A stretch of 64,000 nt of DNA, from contig RPFO01000015.1 of the NCBI GenBank assembly GCA_009746045.1, forward strand, positions 853,529-917,528, read 5' to 3'. Shown piece after piece: positions 12,401-20,600 of this stretch. Within the stretch, counting starts at the first letter, position 1; each line of letters opens with the position of its first letter. The position numbers were made by a program, and so were the translations under genes. Source of the DNA: Mesostigma viride (lineage: Eukaryota; Streptophyta; Mesostigmatophyceae; Mesostigmatales; Mesostigmataceae). The notes beneath the pieces were generated by a model that did not search any database, was not told where the DNA came from, and saw only the letters and a list, made by a program, of their open reading frames with translations.

Positions 12401-13075
12401 CAGGATCTCTAGGGTCTTGTACTTGGTATATCTGTCCACTGCCACCAGCAGCTTCAAACCCCTGATTCTCTGAATATCTACCTGCACATGGCCTGGCTGC
12501 AAAATAGGAGTCCTGGCATGAGACTGCTTGGGCTTTCTAGCAACTAGCCTGCACTTGCAAGCTTGAGCAACCTGTTGGCAGATGGAGTACAACTCACTTC
12601 CTCCCAGCCGTCTAGCAACTTGCAAAGACTGAGCTGCATGGCCAAACATGGTATGCAACCTTGAGGCAATGTCATACAAGAGAGAAAACCTTTTATTGTC
12701 ATTATTAGCACTCAAGGTATGTACAGATCCCTTATGTACAGGAGGCACCAGGGTCGTGCCTGTCAGACTGTCTCCAGCCCTATCCTCATCCTGACCATCC
12801 TGTGCCAGTCCTGCACGGTCAGAATGCTTCTGAGATCCACCTGGGTCCACATCACCAGGTCCTACCTCAGGCTCAGCACCGCCATGGCGGGCACGTTGGC
12901 GAGTAACCACTGCAGCTACAGCTGGCATACTCTCTGTGGTAACCAAGCTTGCCCCATCGTGTCCAATAGGCTCTTTCACTAGAGCATGGGGCTGCCCCTC
13001 ACTGCTGTCACTAGCAGCTTCATTACACACCCCTGGGGGCACCCTCCAGGGTTCAGGGATGTGTGCAGGCTCAAG
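9485..13075 (-). CDS. Pol polyprotein of the minus-strand copia element
   Basis: One open frame encodes the same pol protein as the plus-strand element, about 1196 codons after the in-frame TGA that follows the gag knuckle. Domains in order are an integrase zinc site and DDE core, a retropepsin-like domain with DTN instead of DTG, a copia-type RT with HGDD, and RNase H. As far as can be read it equals the plus-strand copy residue for residue, so either the two inserted recently or conversion has kept them alike. Because the 5' LTR promoter is deleted, expression would need an outside promoter. It can still supply antisense RNA to the other copy. Confidence 0.85.
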   Translation of the reverse strand, partial: LEPAHIPEPWRVPPGVCNEAASDSSEGQPHALVKEPIGHDGASLVTTESMPAVAAVVTRQRARHGGAEPEVGPGDVDPGGSQKHSDRAGLAQDGQDEDRAGDSLTGTTLVPPVHKGSVHTLSANNDNKRFSLLYDIASRLHTMFGHAAQSLQVARRLGGSELYSICQQVAQACKCRLVARKPKQSHARTPILQPGHVQVDIQRIRGLKLLVAVDRYTKYKTLEILPDMEKPTLIAALKLTRSRYPGLELLQCDIQFECCENLPEFPELLITPRESHGQQGVVERAIQEIKTVLLVERIPRTSSAIVTSAWLRSVEDRLNLRTPMFFGDIAINPLMLHTRMLPADAEQAWKEKLEAKFLKLRQKDKGWSVLEPNVGQQVVVWKEPSFPGKRGSWHDGVVTRVEAAGHKCWVAIDGSQAVHRLSWSKIRPRGGNQGDLFQVPAGVQGGGDVELPDQGATAVSSPQGDPGPAPGVPSHTVVGQAGGQAAPPERPDTRPRGVRLSDIVQALQRAKKEPKVSKLVQLDEPEVAAMEIDTNAQVSVMGPQHTGELLVGEPSCPWVSDFSGRTHLRVLGEVTAPVMGVDVTFLVLEDYDGPVILGQNFLGNPGISIRATALRRDGWGMIPLENFRTTFPVRCRAKPVKGVKWDEGEVPPAASLVIPAVLHPSSIGITHRSLAAHSPLTYDQLVQEMSSPTLFEAWKLAFSKALEEWLQFECAAPTDRRPPASRKLALRFVLKRKVVDEVSVPHVRPVLNEYHGTGSLPGEELYTPGMLHDTWRILLCLYVGLLNRGAAMSSVLLDFKRAFLKSDPEVARRVWKQDEPYCVEVPAIWKLELHQQFLVILKGLEGLRSSPIIWRLTLQEALISECGLRVSSVDPCLLLAQWEGLPVYASLHGDDLHLLAPTTWLKKFIPVISGKFSLGKELWQEPNKPVVFCGMQATLFRRDGEWSIRLQAGGDYKQTIVKALPEKITQAAGPELRGMWAWFASICGPSLMVHSRMPDEVLEDEKPRVIARLVESTPDLILSGIDFTQPITLEIFVDSSMDARQVTKVRGRSAALFAFYQSRASLFSWYSRLQKRVCISSDVAECRAICEGIQSSLYIKELMLELASVTPWTLQMETLLLTDSMGMVQFVHKQLARSRDLDYLLLKELASLVDLKHIPGEENPADALTKLPHKAPAQYNVLRKLMNADCQVGLSV

Positions 13076-13880
13076 TCAATGATCAGCAGCCTTGCCCTTG
13101 CCCTTGTCCTGGGATGGACCAGCCTTGTCCTTGCTGCCACCCTGAGCTGGCTTGCTCTGACCTTCCTGCCTCAGGTACGAGGGACACTCATTCCTGAAGT
13201 GACCCTTCCCCTGGCAGAAATAACATTCCACCTGACTGATGTCCCGTGAGGTCCCACTGCTGGGCCCAGCCTTGGGAGGACCACCCACCCTCTTGAAGTC
13301 AAACTGGGACTGTGGATGTCCCGACTTCGGCGGGGTCCCCCGTCCAGCCCTTCTGTCACGCCCCCTCCTGGACCTTCCTCGACCCCTTGAAGAGGTCTCA
13401 GGCCCTCTCGAGGCGCTGGGCCCCCGTGGCCCGATCCCCTCATGGACTTAACCGTGGGTTCAGTGGCCTCCTCATCACCCTGACGAGGGCGCTTACCACC
13501 CACGTACTTGCCGCTGAAACACTCATACAACTGGTCCGTCATGGCTGCCCAGCCATGGACCTGTCGCATGTGGATGGTCACATTATCCATGGTGACCGGA
13601 TCCAGCTGCAGCGACTTGAGAAAGTCGCCCATGGCCATCCGATCTGCGACGAAGAAGCCCTTGGCCATGGCGTCCTCCCTCAGCTTGACGAAGTCTTCAA
13701 AGGCGTGGACCACTAGTTGCCCCTTGATGGGCTTGTAGTCCAGGTATTCTTGCTTCAGGTGGGACCCATCTATGGTCCTCTTGTCACTCAGGAACGACCT
13801 GAGTCGCGTCATAAACGCCGTCCAGGTGTCCCCGCCGCGTGTCGCTCCCGAACAAACTTGAACAGCACGCCTCAGCCCAC
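13076..13880 (-). pseudogene. Truncated gag of the minus-strand copia element
   Basis: The C-terminal part of gag is present, including the zinc knuckle CYFCQGKGHFRNEC (C-x2-C-x4-H-x4-C), read in the frame that ends at the TGA shared with the plus-strand copy. The central capsid-like part lies in another frame, as in the plus-strand copy. One G fewer in a G run near 13831 adds a further frame change. The N-terminus is deleted; gag sequence joins LTR sequence near 13880. Confidence 0.8.
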
Positions 13881-14217
13881 TGATTATTGCATCTGCACCT
13901 AGAAGTCCAGGACTAAGCCTGCGGTACCAACAGACCACAGGTTAAGGTTCCTATTTCCTGCGTACGACGTATTAATCCAATACCGTCGTAGGTACAGCAC
14001 CTAATTCCTGTCAGCCCAGGAATTACTGTCGACCCCATATGTCGTCGGCAAATATTCACGTCCGACTTAGAAGAACAGCCGGCTCGCGCTCGCGCGCGAC
14101 CGGGAAGTCGGAACGCCATAACTTTCTTGATACTTGTCGGAATGAACTCGTTCCGGTGCCGCTGGAATCGCAGAGATATGCCGAATCAGGATCACGCCAA
14201 TGCGCTTGGCGTTAACT
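13881..14217 (-). repeat. Partial 5' LTR of the minus-strand copia element
   Basis: Only the first 337 bp of the LTR remain. They end in GATTATTGC on the plus strand and run directly into gag sequence. The part with the TATA box and the transcribed end is lost, so this LTR has no recognisable promoter. The outer end, GTTAACT, is intact and is followed by the target duplication CAATG. Confidence 0.88.
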
Positions 14218-14695
14218 CAATGCTTGTCCATATGTGCCACCAGCACAACATGTGTGTTGCACTAATGCTGTGCACCAAGTCAGGCCACACAAGCAGGAAC
14301 TACATGCAACTCGTGCAACAGTAAATAATACAGGTCAATAAATATGCCAATGGGCACCACGCCACCACCTAGCTCACATGCTGAAGTAGTCCCATGTGCA
14401 GCACAGGTACAAGTTAAGCATTTTGTCAAACGTACCAATACCCAAGTTTCCTGATTAAAACTGTTGTGCCCCCGTGTCTGGCTTGTGGAAAACCTATCTG
14501 TAGGCCCTACATTTGAGTCCTGAACATGTCATGAAGTGTTGCCTGCCTGGGCACTGGTCCCTTTCCAGCCCGATCCACCATGAGAGCATTGAGTAGCCGC
14601 CGGGCCTGCATCCTCCCTGCATTGTATCCGTGGTAGTCCGCGTAGTCCGTGACCATCCCAATCATGTCCTTGATGTGGGACCACTCAGTGAGGGC
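14218..14695 (-). pseudogene. Pogo-like transposase: C-terminal exon piece and 3' flank
   Basis: Bases 14507-14695 on the minus strand encode the C-terminal ~63 residues of the transposase whose body is at 22732-24865. The frame runs through the 5-bp duplication GCCCT (minus-strand reading of AGGGC) without a break if the copia element is ignored. The tail ends in RQATLHDMFRTQM, where QATLHDMF resembles a PCNA-interacting (PIP) box, although the usual aromatic pair is M-F. Bases 14218-14506 are its 3' flank and have no ORF of note. The piece is separated from the rest of its gene by an 8-kb insertion. Confidence 0.85.
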
Positions 14696-15390
14696 AGTTA
14701 ACGCCAAGCGCATTGGCGTGATCCTGATTCGGCATATCTCTGCGATTCCAGCGGCACCGGAACGAGTTCATTCCGACAAGTATCAAGAAAGTTATGGCGT
14801 TCCGACTTCCCGGTCGCGCGCGAGCGCGAGCCGGCTGTTCTTCTAAGTCGGACGTGAATATTTGCCGACGACATATGGGGTCGACAGTAATTCCTGGGCT
14901 GACAGGAATTAGGTGCTGTACCTACGACGGTATTGGATTAATACGTCGTACGCAGGAAATAGGAACCTTAACCTGTGGTCTGTTGGTACCGCAGGCTTAG
15001 TCCTGGACTTCTAGGTGCAGATGCAATAGTCACTGTGGACTGTGCTCTGTGGTCACTGTGCCTGTATGGCAGACCTACTGTATAGGAGCTGGGCGCTGTA
15101 CAGGTAGTGAATACTGTACCGGGGTGTTATTACTGAGCAGGCCTCCTAGGCTGCTCAGGACTAGCAAGCACAGTGCACAAGTATATAAACAATAGGCCAG
15201 TGCCAAATGGGCATCTCTTGCGAGCCCGCCTCACGTGTTGTGCCTTGACTTGGCAAGCGCGTGTACAAGCCTCAAGTGTGTGAGCGCTGTAAACATTATC
15301 CGATTTAACAAAGCTCCGTTTCCAACCATATTCACACATTGCTGCATTGCAACCATATCCTTCACATTGCGTGTGCTAAGAACGTTAACT
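14696..15390 (+). repeat. 5' LTR of the full-length copia element
   Basis: The LTR begins AGTTAACGCC and ends CGTTAACT, so its ends are inverted repeats but lack TG...CA. The first 250 bp hold several stem-loops: GCCAA/TTGGC at the start, AATTCCTG/CAGGAATT near 14890, and TACGAC/GTCGTA near 14920-14950. A TATA box TATATAA lies at 15182-15188, and TGTAA at 15288-15292 is a likely poly(A) signal, so the transcript repeat (R) is probably only about 100 nt. Confidence 0.93.
15182..15188 (+). promoter_or_regulatory. TATA box of the copia LTR promoter
   Basis: TATATAA occurs once in the LTR, about 205 bp before its end. It is conserved in the other LTRs (3599-3605, 6859-6865, 22522-22528, and 8241-8247 on the minus strand). 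The truncated LTR at 13881-14217 lacks it. Confidence 0.7.
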
Positions 15391-15483
15391 CAAATTACAA
15401 CCAGTCTCAGCGGAACGGCCAGGAGGGTCGTTGCCGGTTGCGGTGTGCAGCGTTGACGACGAGAGGAGCTCGTCCGGTGGTGA

Positions 15484-16404
15484 ATGGTGCAGGAGGAACA
15501 ACGGCAGCAGGATTTCCGGTTTCGGCAGTCTGCTGGGGGTTCGATTTCTCCTGAATTACGCCGTGTCGTTCGGGATCTATCTTTATTGCTTGCAGATCGT
15601 CCGCCTGTAAATCGCAGCTTCGTGCAATTCGTCGACGACCAGGTCGAAGATTGGGAGCGAATTCTGCGACACGTACAAACCATCGTCATTCCGGAGCACC
15701 GGAGCATCGACGACCTTGAGCAGGAGCTTCACGGGTTGGTCGGCATCCAGACGGTGATTACTGCAGTAGCAGAGCGAGTGCGGACGGAGTTGGCAGCAAG
15801 GCGAGGCGAGGTTGCGGAGGCAGCTGGCGCAGGGCGACACGAGTTTGTGCCGACAGTAGCGGGCGCGGGAGTACCACGTGCTTTCGCAGGCGGCATCGGC
15901 GACGAGGGTGTTGCAGCGGGGCCAGTTAGGCGTGAACGACGCGGAGCGGAGCATCACAGGCGGCTTGCAGAGGTCGGGGCGACAGCGGAAGCCATCGCCG
16001 GAGGACAGCGCGCGACAAGAGTCGGCAGGTTTCCAGAGCGAGTAAGAGTTCCTTTTCAGGAGCTGCCCCCGCCCCTTCGCGTTCGTGTGACGCGTTGGGA
16101 GGAGTTTGCACCTCTTGGGTACGATAGTGACCTTGAGGTAGGAGCAGGGGGTGTCGCTGGGCTAGGCGACGAGACACTTGGCGACCACGAGGTGCCAACG
16201 TACAATCCGCGAGGTGCCAACGACGGGTTGTCACCTGTCTACTTTACCAACGGTGACGATTCAGTCATCGCGGGCCGACAGCGGGTCGACGACGGCGCAG
16301 CAGGTAGCAGGGTACCAGAGCTGATTGTGGTGAGCGACAGCGACGACGACAGCGACAAGGAGAACCAGGACGCGCCTGGGGCCAGCCGTGGTGGTCTTGC
16401 CTGA
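15484..16404 (+). CDS. Extra ORF in the leader of the copia element (306 aa)
   Basis: An ATG-initiated frame of 306 codons lies between the 5' LTR and gag. I do not recognise the protein. It starts MVQEEQRQQ, is rich in Arg, Glu, Val and Gly, has a helical-looking first third (about residues 20-120) and ends with an acidic Ser/Asp run (VVSDSDDDSDKENQ, about 284-297). It stays open despite GC-rich composition, which suggests selection, but the minus-strand sister has lost this region and the other copies are truncated, so there is nothing in the window to compare. It could be an accessory protein, an upstream part of gag joined by readthrough (gag's first ATG is in the same frame, after one TGA), or a captured host exon. 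Confidence 0.6.
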   Translation: MVQEEQRQQDFRFRQSAGGSISPELRRVVRDLSLLLADRPPVNRSFVQFVDDQVEDWERILRHVQTIVIPEHRSIDDLEQELHGLVGIQTVITAVAERVRTELAARRGEVAEAAGAGRHEFVPTVAGAGVPRAFAGGIGDEGVAAGPVRRERRGAEHHRRLAEVGATAEAIAGGQRATRVGRFPERVRVPFQELPPPLRVRVTRWEEFAPLGYDSDLEVGAGGVAGLGDETLGDHEVPTYNPRGANDGLSPVYFTNGDDSVIAGRQRVDDGAAGSRVPELIVVSDSDDDSDKENQDAPGASRGGLA

Positions 16405-16506
16405 GTGGTAACACTTGGCACTTTCCTTTCTTGTTCAGTAGCTTATATTGCTTTAATTGCTGCTTGGCCACTTGGCTGGCTGTAGCAGATCTGAACAGAG
16501 GCCATC

Positions 16507-17692
16507 ATGGAGGATGGAGCTATCAACCAACAAGCGGGCTTTATGGGCTTCGGCGGCGCGGCGCTGGGCTGGATGGACGAGATGGACGCGATGGACGCGG
16601 TGGACGCGATGGACGCGGGGACGGCCAGGCGCTGGGAGACCAGGCTGAGGTGCCAGATAATCAGAGCCAAGGATCGCAGGGCGGGCAGCACGCGCCAGCC
16701 GCAGATCAAGCGGCGCCTAAGCGACCAACCGTTGCTGAGGGGTACGCGGTGCTAGGCCAGTTTCAGTCCATCAAGGACAATTGGCAGCCCCGGGATGCTG
16801 AGAGGATGTTAGAGGACATGAACTTGTACACGGAGATATACAACGGTGACAAGCTTCGCATCCTGGCGTCTAGTGCCTACATACGGCAGTCGGCGAGGCG
16901 GCTGTTCAAGTTTGTTCGGGAGCGACACGCGGCGGGGGACACCTGGACGGCGTTTATGACGCGACTCAGGTCGTTCCTGAGTGACAAGAGGACCATAGAT
17001 GGGTCCCACCTGAAGCAAGAATACCTGGACTACAAGCCCATCAAGGGGCAACTAGTGGTCCACGCCTTTGAAGACTTCGTCAAGCTGAGGGAGGACGCCA
17101 TGGCCAAGGGCTTCTTCGTCGCAGATCGGATGGCCATGGGCGACTTTCTCAAGTCGCTGCAGCTGGATCCGGTCACCATGGATAATGTGACCATCCACAT
17201 GCGACAGGTCCATGGCTGGGCAGCCATGACGGACCAGTTGTATGAGTGTTTCAGCGGCAAGTACGTGGGTGGTAAGCGCCCTCGTCAGGGTGATGAGGAG
17301 GCCACTGAACCCACGGTTAAGTCCATGAGGGGATCGGGCCACGGGGGCCCAGCGCCTCGAGAGGGCCTGAGACCTCTTCAAGGGGTCGAGGAAGGTCCAG
17401 GAGGGGGCGTGACAGAAGGGCTGGACGGGGGACCCCGCCGAAGTCGGGACATCCACAGTCCCAGTTTGACTTCAAGAGGGTGGGTGGTCCTCCCAAGGCT
17501 GGGCCCAGCAGTGGGACCTCACGGGACATCAGTCAGGTGGAATGTTATTTCTGCCAGGGGAAGGGTCACTTCAGGAATGAGTGTCCCTCGTACCTGAGGC
17601 AGGAAGGTCAGAGCAAGCCAGCTCAGGGTGGCAGCAAGGACAAGGCTGGTCCATCCCAGGACAAGGGCAAGGGCAAGGCTGCTGATCATTGA
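16507..17692 (+). CDS. Gag of the copia element, with two frame changes
   Basis: Gag forms the particle and packages the RNA. The likely start is ATG 16507 (MEDGAINQQAG...), followed by an Asp/Met-rich stretch. The frame must change near the G run at about 16615 to enter the capsid-like region (16630-17320: QFQSIKDNW..., TAFMTRLRSFLSDKR..., MRQVHGWAAM). It must change again between about 17320 and 17396, in an Arg/Gly-rich linker, to reach the zinc knuckle CYFCQGKGHFRNEC (17543-17584), which fits C-x2-C-x4-H-x4-C. The second change is shared by both sister copies, so it is inherited and might be a programmed shift or a short intron. The first lies in a G run and could be a sequence error. The frame ends at TGA 17690-17692. 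Confidence 0.75.
17690..17692 (+). promoter_or_regulatory. In-frame TGA between gag knuckle and pol (candidate readthrough stop)
   Basis: The gag knuckle frame ends ...GATCAT TGA CTTGAG..., and the pol frame continues in the same phase from the next codon. The identical stop and context occur in the minus-strand copy. A single leaky UGA followed by C is a known way to make Gag-Pol in some retroelements and viruses; its use here is inference. Confidence 0.55.
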
Positions 17693-20600
17693 CTTGAGCC
17701 TGCACACATCCCTGAACCCTGGAGGGTGCCCCCAGGGGTGTGTAATGAAGCTGCTAGTGACAGCAGTGAGGGGCAGCCCCATGCTCTAGTGAAAGAGCCT
17801 ATTGGACACGATGGGGCAAGCTTGGTTACCACAGAGAGTATGCCAGCTGTAGCTGCAGTGGTTACTCGCCAACGTGCCCGCCATGGCGGTGCTGAGCCTG
17901 AGGTAGGACCTGGTGATGTGGACCCAGGTGGATCTCAGAAGCATTCTGACCGTGCAGGACTGGCACAGGATGGTCAGGATGAGGATAGGGCTGGAGACAG
18001 TCTGACAGGCACGACCCTGGTGCCTCCTGTACATAAGGGATCTGTACATACCTTGAGTGCTAATAATGACAATAAAAGGTTTTCTCTCTTGTATGACATT
18101 GCCTCAAGGTTGCATACCATGTTTGGCCATGCAGCTCAGTCTTTGCAAGTTGCTAGACGGCTGGGAGGAAGTGAGTTGTACTCCATCTGCCAACAGGTTG
18201 CTCAAGCTTGCAAGTGCAGGCTAGTTGCTAGAAAGCCCAAGCAGTCTCATGCCAGGACTCCTATTTTGCAGCCAGGCCATGTGCAGGTAGATATTCAGAG
18301 AATCAGGGGTTTGAAGCTGCTGGTGGCAGTGGACAGATATACCAAGTACAAGACCCTAGAGATCCTGCCTGACATGGAGAAGCCTACATTGATTGCTGCT
18401 CTGAAGTTGACAAGGAGCAGGTACCCTGGGTTGGAGTTGTTGCAGTGTGACATTCAGTTTGAGTGCTGTGAGAACCTGCCAGAGTTTCCAGAGTTGCTGA
18501 TTACACCCAGGGAGAGCCACGGCCAGCAAGGGGTGGTGGAGAGAGCCATCCAAGAGATCAAGACTGTGCTGCTGGTGGAGAGGATTCCAAGGACGTCATC
18601 TGCCATTGTGACATCTGCATGGCTACGTTCTGTGGAGGACAGGCTGAACCTGAGGACTCCCATGTTCTTTGGTGACATTGCCATCAATCCTCTTATGCTG
18701 CATACCAGGATGCTGCCAGCTGATGCTGAGCAGGCATGGAAGGAGAAGCTAGAGGCCAAGTTCCTCAAGCTGAGGCAGAAAGACAAGGGCTGGAGTGTCC
18801 TAGAACCTAACGTTGGACAACAGGTTGTTGTGTGGAAGGAACCAAGCTTTCCAGGGAAACGTGGCAGCTGGCATGATGGGGTGGTGACCCGAGTAGAAGC
18901 CGCTGGCCATAAGTGCTGGGTGGCCATTGATGGCTCCCAAGCAGTGCACCGTCTGTCCTGGTCAAAGATCCGTCCCCGGGGAGGTAATCAAGGAGACCTC
19001 TTCCAGGTGCCCGCTGGTGTACAAGGCGGGGGTGACGTGGAGCTTCCTGATCAGGGTGCTACAGCTGTATCGAGCCCTCAGGGTGACCCTGGCCCGGCCC
19101 CTGGGGTACCTTCACATACGGTGGTTGGGCAAGCAGGCGGACAGGCTGCACCTCCGGAACGGCCCGACACCAGGCCTAGGGGTGTGCGTCTATCAGATAT
19201 TGTACAGGCTTTGCAAAGAGCCAAGAAGGAGCCTAAGGTGTCCAAGCTTGTCCAGTTGGATGAACCTGAGGTAGCTGCCATGGAGATAGATACCAATGCA
19301 CAGGTTTCTGTCATGGGACCTCAGCATACAGGAGAACTGCTGGTCGGAGAACCAAGTTGCCCCTGGGTGTCTGATTTCAGTGGTAGGACGCATCTAAGGG
19401 TGTTGGGAGAGGTTACTGCCCCTGTCATGGGTGTGGATGTGACCTTCCTTGTCCTAGAGGACTATGATGGCCCTGTGATTTTGGGTCAGAATTTTCTGGG
19501 CAATCCTGGGATTTCTATCAGAGCTACAGCTCTGAGAAGAGATGGCTGGGGGATGATTCCCCTAGAAAATTTCAGGACAACATTTCCAGTCAGGTGCAGG
19601 GCCAAGCCGGTCAAGGGTGTAAAATGGGATGAAGGGGAGGTGCCCCCAGCGGCCAGTTTGGTGATTCCAGCTGTGTTGCACCCCAGCAGTATTGGCATAA
19701 CTCACAGGAGCCTTGCTGCACACTCTCCTTTGACATATGACCAGCTGGTCCAAGAGATGAGCTCGCCTACTTTGTTTGAGGCTTGGAAGCTCGCCTTCTC
19801 CAAGGCATTGGAGGAGTGGTTGCAGTTTGAGTGTGCTGCACCAACAGACAGACGTCCCCCAGCATCAAGGAAGCTTGCTTTGAGATTTGTGCTGAAGAGG
19901 AAGGTTGTGGATGAGGTATCAGTGCCCCATGTCAGGCCTGTCCTGAATGAGTATCACGGCACGGGGAGTCTGCCAGGAGAGGAGCTATACACGCCAGGGA
20001 TGCTACACGACACATGGAGAATTTTGCTATGTCTCTACGTGGGGTTGCTGAACAGGGGAGCAGCTATGTCATCAGTGCTGCTGGACTTCAAGAGGGCATT
20101 TTTAAAATCTGATCCAGAAGTGGCCAGGAGGGTGTGGAAGCAGGATGAGCCTTACTGTGTTGAGGTGCCTGCCATCTGGAAGCTGGAGCTGCATCAACAA
20201 TTCCTGGTTATTCTGAAGGGCCTGGAAGGACTCAGGTCGAGCCCAATCATCTGGAGACTCACGCTGCAGGAAGCTCTGATCAGTGAGTGTGGCTTGAGAG
20301 TGTCTTCAGTTGATCCCTGTTTGCTGCTGGCCCAATGGGAGGGTCTGCCAGTGTATGCTAGTTTGCATGGAGATGATCTGCATTTGCTAGCCCCCACGAC
20401 CTGGCTGAAGAAGTTTATTCCTGTCATCAGTGGCAAGTTTTCACTGGGCAAGGAGCTGTGGCAGGAGCCCAACAAGCCTGTAGTGTTCTGTGGAATGCAG
20501 GCTACCCTGTTCAGGAGGGACGGGGAGTGGAGTATCAGGCTTCAGGCTGGAGGAGATTATAAACAGACCATTGTGAAGGCCTTGCCAGAGAAGATCACCC

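Larger units (their letters stand above)
8037..14217 (-). mobile_element. Minus-strand copia-type element, 5'-deleted, nested
   Basis: This LTR retrotransposon lies on the minus strand. A complete 3' LTR sits at 8037-8736, pol at 9485-13075, part of gag at 13076-13880, and only the first 337 bp of the 5' LTR at 13881-14217. A 5-bp target duplication CAATG (8032-8036 and 14218-14222) shows that the outer ends are genuine integration ends. The rest of the 5' LTR, the leader ORF and the first part of gag are missing, with a junction near 13880. Internally it is almost identical to the plus-strand element at 14696-22731, with which it forms an inverted repeat of about 5.8-kb arms. Confidence 0.93.

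Noticed and set aside
17726-17728. Pol starting with a methionine at 17726
   Set aside because: The codon is GTG; the frame is open back to the TGA at 17690, so pol is more likely made as a Gag-Pol fusion.
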